Source: Chloroflexota bacterium (GTDB taxonomy: Bacteria; Chloroflexota; Limnocylindria; Limnocylindrales; CSP1-4). From it: 6,863 nt of DNA. The stretch is from positions 1 to 6,863 of the forward strand of contig JAJYEB010000103.1 in assembly GCA_021790375.1 (NCBI GenBank). Reading direction: 5' to 3'. This document shows positions 1 through 6,042 of this stretch, in pieces. The notes beneath the pieces were generated by a model that was not told where the DNA came from, did no database searches, and saw only the letters and a list, made by a program, of their open reading frames with translations. The position numbers were made by a program, and so were the translations under genes. Within the stretch, counting starts at the first letter, position 1. Every line of letters begins with the position of its first letter.

Positions 1-94
1 TTCAGCTTGCCACCGTTGCATCCCTGGTCGCCGTGCGGGCATCCGACGCGTCCGGCCGCGTGCTGGGCACATCGGCCGTGGTGGCCACCGGCAG

Positions 95-245
95 GGTGCC
101 ATCCCCGTCTGCTGGGGTCTGACGGTACCGACCATGTAGTGCGCGGTGACTGCCAGGTGCCATCCCCGTCTGCTGGGGTCTGACGACAATCCGAGCGAAG
201 CGCGGCCCGAGGCGCGAGCGCCATCCCCGTCTGCCGGGGTCTGAC
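95..245 (-). CRISPR. Short CRISPR array, type I-E-like, 3 repeats and 2 spacers
   Basis: Three 29-nt repeats lie at 95-123, 156-184 and 217-245, an exact 61-nt period. The first two are identical. The third differs at three positions (217, 219 and 235). The two 32-nt spacers, 124-155 and 185-216, are unrelated to each other. A repeat of 29 with a spacer of 32 is the standard type I-E geometry. Read on the minus strand the repeat starts GTCAGACCCC and ends GGGGATGGCACC, with a CCCC/GGGG hairpin and a GGGGAT step resembling that of the E. coli I-E repeat, so I infer minus-strand transcription. Against this, the variant repeat is then the leader-proximal one, and no AT-rich leader is visible to the right. 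No further repeat is found one period to the left (34-62) or right (278-306), and no cas gene is in the window. It may be an orphan or decaying array. An unrelated interspersed repeat is the alternative. Confidence 0.68.
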
Positions 246-321
246 GACGTGCGGCCGGCGTGCCCTCCGCCGTCCGGGCCCGGCGCTGCGCGAGCCGCCG
301 CGAGGCAGACACCAGCGGGAC

Positions 322-465
322 ATGGCACCATCGCCGCACATGCACCCGCAGCAGCTGGCCGCTCGCCTGGAGGTCGACCGCCCGGGACGCCGCTGCGCGG
401 TGCCCGTGATGACCGCTGACCGCCGACGGCACGACGCCACGATCGCCCCGCTCAAGCGCGCATGA
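322..465 (+). CDS. Possible small ORF, 47 aa, overlapping the GT87 start
   Basis: I do not recognise this protein. An ATG at 322 opens a 47-codon frame rich in Arg, His and Pro (it begins MAPSPHMHPQQL). The frame ends at the TGA of 463-465, so its stop overlaps the ATG of the next gene as ATGA. This is the classic arrangement for translational coupling, and it matters because the downstream gene has no Shine-Dalgarno of its own. The weak points are a poor ribosome-binding site (GCGGGA almost touching the ATG), no recognisable domain, and the fact that in DNA this GC-rich the frame stays open upstream as well, into the CRISPR repeats. It could equally be chance. The rest of 247-461 shows nothing else that I can support. 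Confidence 0.22.
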   Translation: MAPSPHMHPQQLAARLEVDRPGRRCAVPVMTADRRRHDATIAPLKRA

Positions 466-1745
466 GCATCTCCGGCACTGCTGTCCTCGGGCATCAGAGG
501 CGCGAGCCCTTCGATCCCACCCTGTGGCCGCTGGCGCTGGTCCTGGTCGCGATCGGCGCGCTGCTCCTGGCCGCCCTCATCGCGGAGCTCGCGGCACCCA
601 TGGCGGCCGGCGCCCACCACGACTTCCTGGCCTTCTACGCTGCCGGGAAGGTCGTCCTCGACGGTCACCCGGGCGGTCTCTACGACGCCGAAACGATCAC
701 GGCGATCCAGCGAACGGTAATCCCGTCGCCGGTCGGCGCGAACGGCTACATGCCGTTTATCAACCCGCCCTTTGCCGCCGTCGCCTTCGCCCCGCTGGCC
801 GCGCTGCCGGCCCAGGCGGCGCGTGCCGCCTGGGCACTGCTCAGCCTGGCGATGCTGGCCGTCGCGGGGGCCTGGATCGCACGCCCGCTGCCGGCACGCG
901 AACGCGTGGCAGGCACGTTGCTCCTCATGCTGAGCTTCCCCGCCTATCACTCGCTGGCCGAGGGGCAGTGGTCGGCCGCGATGCTGCTCGGGGGGCTCGC
1001 CGCGCTCCAGGCGGCCCGTCGGGGCTCGTGGCGGCTGGCCGGGCTCGCGCTGGCAACCTGGTGGCTCAAGCCACAGCTGATCGCGCTGCCCCTCCTCGCG
1101 CTCGCCCTGGACCGGCGCTGGTCGGCCGTAGCCTGGGCGTTCGCGGGCGGCGCCGTGTTCACGCTGGCGAGTCTGCCGTTCGTGGGGATCGGCACCTACG
1201 TCACGTACGTGGGGTACCTGGCCCAGGTCGGCATCAGCCACTTCAACGGCGCCGGGGCCGTGGCACGCTCGGTCTGGCAGGGGGACCTGTCGACCGCCGA
1301 GGGGCTCAACGGGCTGCTCGTCGGGTTCCTGGGCCAGGGCGCCGTCGTCTCGGTGGACGTGCTCTGGGCCATGCTGGCCGCCGGGCTCGTCGCGCTGTGG
1401 CTGGCTGCCTGCCGCTTCCAGCGCCCCGGGTTCGAGTCGGAAGCCGGCCGCCGGATGCTCGCGGCCGGGATCGGCATCGTCCTGCTGGTGAACCCGAACC
1501 TGTTCGTGCAGGACTGCGTGCTCGTGTTCCTCCTGCTGCCGGCGATCCGGCCGCTCTCGAGCACGGGCTACTGGCGCGCGTCGGTCGCGGTCGCGGCGAT
1601 GGCGGCCGTGACCCTCGTCGACCAGCCCCTGTCCGCGCACCTGTTCACCGTGGTGCTGCTGGCCGTGGTAGTGGTGCTGTGTGCCACGTCAATCGTGGCT
1701 GGATCCCGGCGCTCCGTCCGGGCCCGGGGCGCGATCGCGCCGTAG
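462..1745 (+). CDS. Polytopic membrane glycosyltransferase, GT87 / DUF2029 family
   Basis: The 427-aa protein is strongly hydrophobic. An N-terminal membrane segment spans about 22-45, followed by an outer loop with the family signature: D54 in HHDFLAFYAAG, then L73-Y74-D75, then N101-P102-P103. More membrane helices follow (about 121-140, 171-185, 192-218, 290-318, 333-360 and 388-413). The pairs G168-Q169 and K203-P204, characteristic of GT87, sit where expected. Family knowledge: GT87 enzymes such as PimE transfer mannose or another sugar from a polyprenyl-phosphate donor on the outer face of the membrane, and an Asp early in the first loop is the proposed catalytic base. D54 is the candidate here. 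The acceptor cannot be read from the sequence. An in-frame TGA at 417-419 leaves ATG 462 as the only reasonable start. It has no clear Shine-Dalgarno and overlaps the stop of the possible small ORF. The gene stands alone and converges on the tRNA cluster. Confidence 0.85.
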   Translation: MSISGTAVLGHQRREPFDPTLWPLALVLVAIGALLLAALIAELAAPMAAGAHHDFLAFYAAGKVVLDGHPGGLYDAETITAIQRTVIPSPVGANGYMPFINPPFAAVAFAPLAALPAQAARAAWALLSLAMLAVAGAWIARPLPARERVAGTLLLMLSFPAYHSLAEGQWSAAMLLGGLAALQAARRGSWRLAGLALATWWLKPQLIALPLLALALDRRWSAVAWAFAGGAVFTLASLPFVGIGTYVTYVGYLAQVGISHFNGAGAVARSVWQGDLSTAEGLNGLLVGFLGQGAVVSVDVLWAMLAAGLVALWLAACRFQRPGFESEAGRRMLAAGIGIVLLVNPNLFVQDCVLVFLLLPAIRPLSSTGYWRASVAVAAMAAVTLVDQPLSAHLFTVVLLAVVVVLCATSIVAGSRRSVRARGAIAP

Positions 1746-1791
1746 GGGACCCTGAGCGCGCCGCGGACCCGGGCGCGCCGCCCCCGGGGAC

Positions 1792-1818
1792 AACGAAAAC
1801 GGGGCCTCGCGGCCCCGT
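1792..1818 (-). terminator. Intrinsic terminator of the Phe-Gly-Gln-Cys tRNA cluster
   Basis: Bases 1799-1806 and 1811-1818 form a perfect 8-bp GC-rich stem around a four-base loop. On the minus strand the stem is followed at once by TTTT (1796-1799 complement) and then CGTTG. It starts 14 nt past the encoded CCA of tRNA-Cys, the expected place for the end of this transcript. On the plus strand no T-run follows, so it is not an obvious terminator for the glycosyltransferase gene. For that gene only a GC-rich 7-bp inverted repeat (1756-1762 with 1772-1778), lacking a T-tract, is seen. Confidence 0.75.
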
Positions 1819-1832
1819 CAGGTGTTCAGAAG

Positions 1833-1908
1833 TGGAGGCGACGACCGGATTCGAACCGGTGAATAGAGGTTTTGCAGACCTCCCCCTTAACCACTTGGGT
1901 ACGTCGCC
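1833..1908 (-). tRNA. trnC: tRNA-Cys (GCA)
   Basis: The cloverleaf is complete. The 7-bp acceptor stem GGCGACG/CGTCGCC pairs 1902-1908 with 1837-1843. The anticodon GCA is at 1873-1875 in a CTGCAAA loop, and a GTTCGAA T-loop is present. The discriminator base is U (1836), as expected for tRNA-Cys, and CCA is encoded (1833-1835). It is the last tRNA of the four-gene cluster, 27 nt after tRNA-Gln and just before the terminator. Confidence 0.96.
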
Positions 1909-1935
1909 CCGCCGCCTGCGGCCCGGGCCGGTCGC

Positions 1936-2009
1936 TGGCTGGCCCTCGAGGATTCGAACCTCGGTTCACGGATCCAAAGTCCGCTGTCCTACCACTAGAC
2001 GAAGGGCCA
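1936..2009 (-). tRNA. trnQ: tRNA-Gln (UUG)
   Basis: The acceptor stem pairs TGGCCCT (2003-2009) with AGGGCCA (1940-1946). The weak U1-A72 first pair and G73 (1939) are typical of bacterial tRNA-Gln. The anticodon TTG is at 1975-1977 in a CTTTGGA loop, and CCA is encoded (1936-1938). The gene is 74 nt long. It is third in the cluster, 32 nt after tRNA-Gly. Confidence 0.96.
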
Positions 2010-2041
2010 GCGGTTGTCGAGGGCCGGTCCGAGGGAAGAGA

Positions 2042-2117
2042 TGGAGCGGAAGACGGGACTCGAACCCGCGACCCTCACCTTGGCAAGGTGATGCTCTACC
2101 AACTGAGCCACTTCCGC
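2042..2117 (-). tRNA. trnG: tRNA-Gly (GCC)
   Basis: The acceptor stem pairs GCGGAAG (2111-2117) with CTTCCGC (2046-2052). The discriminator is U and CCA is encoded (2042-2044). The anticodon GCC is at 2082-2084 in a TTGCCAA loop, and the D- and T-loops are standard. It is second in the cluster, 35 nt after tRNA-Phe. Confidence 0.96.
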
Positions 2118-2152
2118 TCGATTGCACGCCCGGCCACCCCGGGTCCGTTCTT

Positions 2153-2228
2153 TGGTGCCGAGAGCCAGGATCGAACTGGCGACACCGCGATTTTCAGTCG
2201 CGTGCTCTACCAACTGAGCTATCTCGGC
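2153..2228 (-). tRNA. trnF: tRNA-Phe (GAA)
   Basis: The acceptor stem pairs GCCGAGA (2222-2228) with TCTCGGC (2157-2163). The discriminator is A and CCA is encoded (2153-2155). The anticodon GAA is at 2193-2195 in a CTGAAAA loop. It is the first tRNA of the cluster. A candidate promoter lies about 40 nt upstream. Confidence 0.96.
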
Positions 2229-2266
2229 CCGTTTCGCCTCGGGGCGCCACCCCTCCGGCGGCCGAC

Positions 2267-2296
2267 AGACTAGCACAAGGCGCGCGGTCGAGTCGA
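2267..2296 (-). promoter_or_regulatory. Candidate promoter of the Phe-Gly-Gln-Cys cluster
   Basis: On the minus strand TGTGCTAGTCT includes a TAGTCT -10 (2267-2272). An 18-nt gap separates it from TCGACT (2291-2296), four of six matches to TTGACA. The predicted start would leave a leader of about 30 nt before tRNA-Phe. The TGTGCTA part recurs upstream of the other tRNA cluster, which supports the -10. The -35 assignment is weak. Confidence 0.42.
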
Positions 2297-2347
2297 GCCA
2301 CCGGCGCCCTGGTGTGGATGGCCAGTGAACGTCACCGGCGCCCGCAT

Positions 2348-2431
2348 CGGCGCCTGCCAGCGACGGCCTCCGGCGCCTGCCAGCGGCACTTCAGCGACAG
2401 CCTCCGGCGCCTGCCAGCGGCGCTGCCAGCG
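2348..2431. repeat. Interspersed 15-nt direct repeats
   Basis: The word CGGCGCCTGCCAGCG occurs exactly three times, at 2348-2362, 2371-2385 and 2405-2419. A shorter relative, GCTGCCAGCG, follows at 2422-2431. Copy starts are 23 and 34 nt apart, so this is a loose cluster, not a clean tandem array. Its function is unknown. Confidence 0.7.
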
Positions 2432-2579
2432 AACGCCGGCGACCCCTCTCCACGCCGGCGGACCAAGAGATCGCACGTCATGTCGACACGCGGCGGCCCC
2501 CGGCACGTGGCGCGCAGGTGCCCGGCGCCGGCAGCGGAGCGCCGGATGCCGTCGGATGCGTCCGCGCTGATCCGACGCG

Positions 2580-2629
2580 CCGCGCGGATGCGACGGTCCG
2601 GCGGTCCGCGCGGATGCGACGGTCCGGCG
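2580..2629. repeat. Two-copy tandem repeat, 26-nt period
   Basis: A 24-nt word starting CCGCGCGGATGCGACG is repeated without mismatch at 2580-2603 and 2606-2629, separated by GT. Partial relatives (GGATGCG, TCCGCGC) lie just upstream at 2550-2570 and downstream near 2638. The perfect identity suggests a recent duplication. Confidence 0.8.
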
Positions 2630-2776
2630 ATGAGGCTGCGCGCGGACGCCGACGCGGTCCATGCGCAGGTCAGACACTCGGCTTCTGCCGGCCGGATGGT
2701 GGAACGCACACGCCGGACCGCGACTGTGCACTTCACGTGCGATTACGGGCCCCGAGCCGTACCGGCCGCCGGTGCC

Positions 2777-2950
2777 GGGTCGATCGCGCCGAGTGAATCG
2801 CGCCAGATCGATCGCGCCGGGTCGATCGTGCCAGGTCGATCGTGCGGGGTGGATCGTGCCAGATCGATCGCGACGGGTCCAACTCGCCGGGTGGATCGCG
2901 CGGGGTCAACCAGGACCCGGAGTCAATCGGGATCCGGGGTCAGTCGAGCC
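2777..2950. repeat. 14-bp tandem array extending into the htpX 3' end
   Basis: Ten contiguous 14-nt units without indels fill 2777-2916, with consensus GGGTCGATCGCGCC. T4, A7 and G12 of the unit are invariant in all ten. From units 3 to 7 the first base alternates A/G, hinting at a 28-nt higher-order unit. Two diverged units follow at 2920-2933 and 2937-2950, each preceded by CCG. The last matches the consensus at 11 of 14 positions and contains the htpX stop codon (2940-2942). Most units carry the palindrome CGATCG or part of it. The array may act as a termination or mRNA-end structure, as a protein-binding array, or be a minisatellite without function. The sequence cannot decide. Confidence 0.85.
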
Positions 2951-3935
2951 CCTGAAGTTGCCGCAGTGCCGTCGCATCGAGCGGCGACTCGCCGGTCAGC
3001 TGGCGCAGCCGGTTGATCCGGTCGGCGATCGGGGGGTGCGTTGAGAAGAGCCCCTGCGCCCGCGATTCGAACTTCTTGATCGGGTTCACGATGTAGAGGT
3101 GCTGCGTGGCCCGGTTGGCCACCTCGAGCACCTCCTTGTCCGACGCGATCTTCGCGAGCGCGCGCTCGAGCCCGGCCGGGTTGCGGGTGAGCTCCACGCT
3201 CGACGCGTCGGCCAGGTACTCGCGCTGGCGGCTGACCGCGAGCTGCACCATCCGAGCGAAGATCGGCGCCAGGATCGCCAGCACGATGGCCACCACGAAG
3301 AGCACGATCTGGATGCCGCCCCCACCACCTCCCTCGCGATCGCCGCCGCGACGCGGCCCTCCGCCGAAGAAGGTGAACCGCAGGAAGAAGTCGGCGAGCA
3401 GCGCGATGCTGCCGACGAGGACCGCCACGAGCAGCGTGAACCGGATGTCGTAGTTGCGGACGTGCGACATCTCGTGGCCGATCACGCCCTGCAGCTCCTC
3501 CCGGTCGAGCTTCTGCAGGAGCCCGGTCGTGATGGCGATCGACGCGTGCTTCGGGTCGCGCCCCGTCGCGAAGGCATTGGGCGCCGTGTCGTCGATGATG
3601 TAGACGCGCGGCATCGGGACGTTCGCCGCGACGGCCATCTCCTGGACGACGTTGAAGAGCTGCGGTGCCTGCTGCGCGGTGACTTCCCGTGCGTGCGAGA
3701 CGCTCAGAACGAGAGAATCACCACCGAAGTACGAGCCCGCGGTCAGCAGCAGGGACAGGAAGACCGCCCCGAGCACCACGACGTATGCCGTGTCGAGGTT
3801 CCCGGTCACGCCGTAGCCGATCGCGAACCCGAGACCGGCGAGCACGAGCAGCACCACGAACGCGAGCAGGACCGAGTACCGCCGGTTGGCGGCCTCCTCG
3901 CTGTAGAAGGTGGTGCGCGGGATCACGGCCGGCAT
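2940..3935 (-). CDS. htpX: HtpX-like membrane zinc metalloprotease, M48 family
   Basis: The 331-aa protein has membrane helices at about 21-43, 50-68, 166-187 and 208-230. The zinc motif is H154-E-M-S-H158 within GVIGHEMSHVRNYD. The third ligand is probably E239 in SRQREYLADASS, and the FSTHPP motif (297-302) lies near the C-terminus. Length and order match HtpX. Family knowledge: HtpX sits in the cytoplasmic membrane with its active site on the cytoplasmic side and degrades misfolded membrane proteins. A loop rich in Gly and Arg (191-207, with six Gly in a row) lies between the third and fourth helices. The ATG at 3935 is preceded directly by GGCGAGG, too close for a normal Shine-Dalgarno, and no better in-frame start is visible. 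It follows lemA by 76 nt on the same strand and is probably co-transcribed. Its last codons coincide with a unit of the 14-bp array. Confidence 0.95.
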   Translation of the reverse strand: MPAVIPRTTFYSEEAANRRYSVLLAFVVLLVLAGLGFAIGYGVTGNLDTAYVVVLGAVFLSLLLTAGSYFGGDSLVLSVSHAREVTAQQAPQLFNVVQEMAVAANVPMPRVYIIDDTAPNAFATGRDPKHASIAITTGLLQKLDREELQGVIGHEMSHVRNYDIRFTLLVAVLVGSIALLADFFLRFTFFGGGPRRGGDREGGGGGGIQIVLFVVAIVLAILAPIFARMVQLAVSRQREYLADASSVELTRNPAGLERALAKIASDKEVLEVANRATQHLYIVNPIKKFESRAQGLFSTHPPIADRINRLRQLTGESPLDATALRQLQGLD

Positions 3936-4011
3936 CCTCGCCAGCGCCGTCGCGGCGCATCCTGCGACCCCGGACCGGCGGCCCGGAGGCTGTCTTCCAC
4001 CGACGGATCCC

Positions 4012-4581
4012 TCAGCTCAGCGTCAGGTCGACCTGCGGGACCTGCTGCGCCTCGGGCTCGGCCTCGAAGAACTCGCGGCGGGTGAAGCCGAACGGACCGG
4101 CGAGCAGCGCGCTGGGGAACGTCGCGATCGACGTGTTGTACTGCATGACCGAGGCGTTGTAGTTCTGGCGCGAGAACGCGATCTGGTTTTCGGTGGTGGT
4201 CAGCTGCTCCTGGAGCGCGAGCACGTTCTGGTTCGCCTTCAGGTCGGGATAGTTCTCGACCACGGCGAACAGCGAGCGCAGGGACTGCGTGAGCTGGTTC
4301 TCGGCCACGGACTGCGCGGCGGGGCCCTTCGACCCGGCGGCCACGGCGTTCGCCCGCGCGTTGGTGACGTTCTCCAGCACCTTCTGCTCGAACCCCATGT
4401 AGCCCTTCACGGCGTTGACGAGGTTCGGGATGAGGTCGTGGCGGCGCTTCAGCTGGACGTCGATCTGCGCAAACGCCTCGTCAACCCGGATGCGGCCCTG
4501 GACGAGGTTGTTGTATAGGAGCACGCCCCCGCCGACGATCACGACGAGGATGACGAGCACGATGATCGTGATGGGGTCCAC
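4012..4581 (-). CDS. lemA: LemA family membrane-anchored protein
   Basis: The 189-aa protein has one N-terminal membrane segment (about 3-23), a very short outer tail and a long helical domain. It has the LemA hallmarks in order: YNNLV (23-27), VDEAFAQIDVQLKRRHDLIP (33-52), VKGYMGFE (58-65), YPDLKANQNVLALQEQL (111-127) and the C-terminal FPSALLAGPFGF (155-166). Length is normal for the family. The biochemical role of LemA is not settled. It very often neighbours HtpX or other M48 proteases, as here, which suggests a link to membrane proteolysis. The start is GTG, chosen because GGAGG lies 7 nt upstream and the membrane segment begins at once. It is the first gene of a likely lemA-htpX operon. 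Confidence 0.95.
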   Translation of the reverse strand: MDPITIIVLVILVVIVGGGVLLYNNLVQGRIRVDEAFAQIDVQLKRRHDLIPNLVNAVKGYMGFEQKVLENVTNARANAVAAGSKGPAAQSVAENQLTQSLRSLFAVVENYPDLKANQNVLALQEQLTTTENQIAFSRQNYNASVMQYNTSIATFPSALLAGPFGFTRREFFEAEPEAQQVPQVDLTLS

Positions 4582-4588
4582 GCAAGGT

Positions 4589-4593
4589 CCTCC
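4589..4593 (-). promoter_or_regulatory. Shine-Dalgarno of lemA
   Basis: A perfect GGAGG on the minus strand sits 7 nt before the GTG at 4579-4581. It fixes that GTG as the start. It is the best ribosome-binding site of any gene in the window. Confidence 0.85.
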
Positions 4594-4632
4594 ATCGAGG
4601 GGTTCGGGCGGCGCCCATCCCCAGGTGGGTCA

Positions 4633-4638
4633 AGTCTA
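4633..4638 (-). promoter_or_regulatory. Candidate -10 box of the lemA-htpX operon
   Basis: TAGACT on the minus strand stands out in a GC-rich gap. It would give a 5' leader of about 45 nt before the lemA GTG. It resembles the TAGTCT proposed for the tRNA-Phe cluster. No convincing -35 is seen about 17 nt upstream. An adjacent TTGACC overlaps the proposed start point and has no -10 after it. Confidence 0.38.
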
Positions 4639-4710
4639 GCCGACCGCCGCTCGGGCGACCGCCGCACGCCGGCGCAATGCGTCGCGAATCCCCGCCGGGG
4701 CGCCGTCGAG

Positions 4711-5874
4711 CTACGGCGCTGAGGCCGCCGGGAAGAACTCCGCCATGGCATTCGCCGAGCAGGCGTGTGCCAGGCAGGGCAGGCCCCAGGCATCCTCGAT
4801 GGTCCGCAGCAGCGAGTAGTGGTCGTGGGGGACGCTCGAGCGGAACCCGGCCGGCACACCGGGCGCGATCACGAGCGTCGCGACCGGCTCGGACCCGCTC
4901 CCCTCGTCCCAGGTGATGAACAGCACGCCGCCCCGCTGCCAGGCCGCGCTGTCCAGTATCCGGGGCACGAAGCCCGCGAGGAACCTGTCCCCCTGGGCCA
5001 CCCCGCAGTCGTGCATGTCGTTGCACATGTTCGGGATGATCAGCTCGTAGTCGGCGGACGCCGGGTCGAAGCGGGCGAAGTCGGTGATGTTCGCGCAGCG
5101 GGCAGGGTTGCCGCTGATGTCGGTGAAGCTGATCGCCGGCTCGTGCTTGCGTGCGTAGGTGCCCGGACCGTCCGGTCCGCCTCTGGCCGAGTAGCCCTGG
5201 AAGCAGCCCGGCGGCACGTTCTGGGCGAAGACGCGCCACGTACGCCCGGCGGCATCGAGCTGGTCCGCGATGGTCACGGCGGCGATGTTGTGTACGCCGT
5301 CGTCGGAGACACCCTGCGTCGAGCCACTGAACAGCGCGAGGTAGTTCGGTTCCGACGGGTGCGCCACGGCCCGGTAGTCGGTGGCCAGTCCGTACCGCGC
5401 GATCAGCGAGTTGAGGTAGGGCGCCGCCCCGTTGCCCAGGATCCCCGACAGGCCGTGGTTCTCCATCACGATGACGTAGACGTGCGCGAACGCGGGCACG
5501 CCGCTCGTGCCCGTGACCGGTCCCCCCGCCCTCGGGGTGGGCACGGCCGACGCGACGGCGGCCCCACGCGACGGGGAGGCCGGGGCGGTCGTGCCGCCAG
5601 GTGGTGGGAAGTCCGCCGCGGCAGTCGAAGCCGGGGCAGTCGCGACGCCCGGGGGTGTTCCCGCGCCGGAGGCAGCGGCGGCCGTGGCGGCCGTGGCGGC
5701 CGTCGTGGTCGTCACCGCGCCGGTGGCCACGGGGCTCGATGGCGACGCGCAGGCTCCGGCCAGCACGACCACGGCCAGCGCCACCGCGAACGCCCGGCCC
5801 CGCCGCGCCCAGGACGAGCGCGGATGTCGCAGCACGGGCCCAGGTCGTGCCGTCCGTCCGTCCGATGCGTGCAT
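4711..5874 (-). CDS. Secreted or lipid-anchored phosphoesterase, PF04185 (acid phosphatase / phospholipase C-like)
   Basis: The 387-aa protein starts with an Arg-rich n-region and a hydrophobic core (about 29-39) ending in LAGAC. C42 could be lipidated, though Ala at -3 is unusual for a lipobox. A low-complexity Ala/Thr/Pro/Gly linker (about 43-126) follows. The enzyme domain begins at VYVIVMENHG (132-141), with E138-N-H140 the typical metal-site motif. It continues with HPSEPNYLALFSG (172-184), a CNDMHDC segment (284-290), FITWDEG (319-325) and HDHYSLLRTIEDAWG (350-364), all characteristic of this family. Cysteines at 224, 260, 284, 290, 367 and 372 could form disulfides outside the cell. 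The substrate is unknown. Known members hydrolyse phosphomonoesters or phospholipids. I chose ATG 5874 because a GGGAG lies 9 nt upstream and it fits the signal peptide. The longer frame overlaps tRNA-Val. A GTG at 5904 is an alternative. Confidence 0.86.
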   Translation of the reverse strand: MHASDGRTARPGPVLRHPRSSWARRGRAFAVALAVVVLAGACASPSSPVATGAVTTTTAATAATAAAASGAGTPPGVATAPASTAAADFPPPGGTTAPASPSRGAAVASAVPTPRAGGPVTGTSGVPAFAHVYVIVMENHGLSGILGNGAAPYLNSLIARYGLATDYRAVAHPSEPNYLALFSGSTQGVSDDGVHNIAAVTIADQLDAAGRTWRVFAQNVPPGCFQGYSARGGPDGPGTYARKHEPAISFTDISGNPARCANITDFARFDPASADYELIIPNMCNDMHDCGVAQGDRFLAGFVPRILDSAAWQRGGVLFITWDEGSGSEPVATLVIAPGVPAGFRSSVPHDHYSLLRTIEDAWGLPCLAHACSANAMAEFFPAASAP

Positions 5875-6042
5875 CCCCTGGTTCTCCCGTACCGCCGGAC
5901 GCACGTACCCCCCGGTCGAGTCGTGGCCGATCGTCGCAGTCCGTGCGCCGGCATCCCTGCGACCCACCGCGGCGACTCCCGTCCGGACGGTCCCGCCCCG
6001 GCGCAGCGGCCCCGGGACGCGCGCAGGCCCGTGCCCGCGGCG

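Larger units (their letters stand above)
2229..2939. other. Gene-free repeat-rich region between tRNA-Phe and htpX
   Basis: About 700 bp contain no protein I can support. The open frames on both strands are Arg/Pro/Ala-rich, overlap one another and match nothing. What is visible is the tRNA promoter near 2267-2296 and three unrelated direct-repeat families in succession, listed separately at 2348-2431, 2580-2629 and 2777-2950. The stretch between them (2432-2579 and 2630-2776) is GC-rich with short shared words such as GGATGCG, and I see no clear RNA gene in it. Confidence 0.6.

Noticed and set aside
34..62. A fourth, degenerate CRISPR repeat one period to the left
   Set aside because: Only 7 of 29 positions match the consensus, which is chance level. 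The ATCC word nearby is one base out of register.
124..155. First spacer shares a 12-nt word with htpX (3673-3684)
   Set aside because: The full alignment matches at only 16 of 32 positions. A single 12-mer is not surprising in DNA this GC-rich.
2..331. Minus-strand frame of 109 codons at the left edge
   Set aside because: It reads straight through all three CRISPR-like repeats, giving a periodic Arg/Pro-rich product with no family resemblance.
2270..2736. Two overlapping minus-strand frames (2270-2731 and 2332-2736)
   Set aside because: They translate the repeat families into Arg/Ala-rich text, overlap in different frames, and have no motif or convincing ribosome-binding site.
524..3016. 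Very long plus-strand frame of 830 codons
   Set aside because: It runs through the GT87 gene in another frame, four tRNAs and the repeat region. Its product is Arg/Pro/Gly-rich with no domain. It is a by-product of high GC.
3099..4518. Plus-strand frames of 328 and 202 codons
   Set aside because: They are antisense to htpX and lemA, which have unmistakable family motifs on the minus strand.
4690..4700. CCCCGCCGGGG hairpin after the phosphoesterase stop as a terminator
   Set aside because: The stem is only 4 bp with a three-base loop and no T-run follows on the minus strand.
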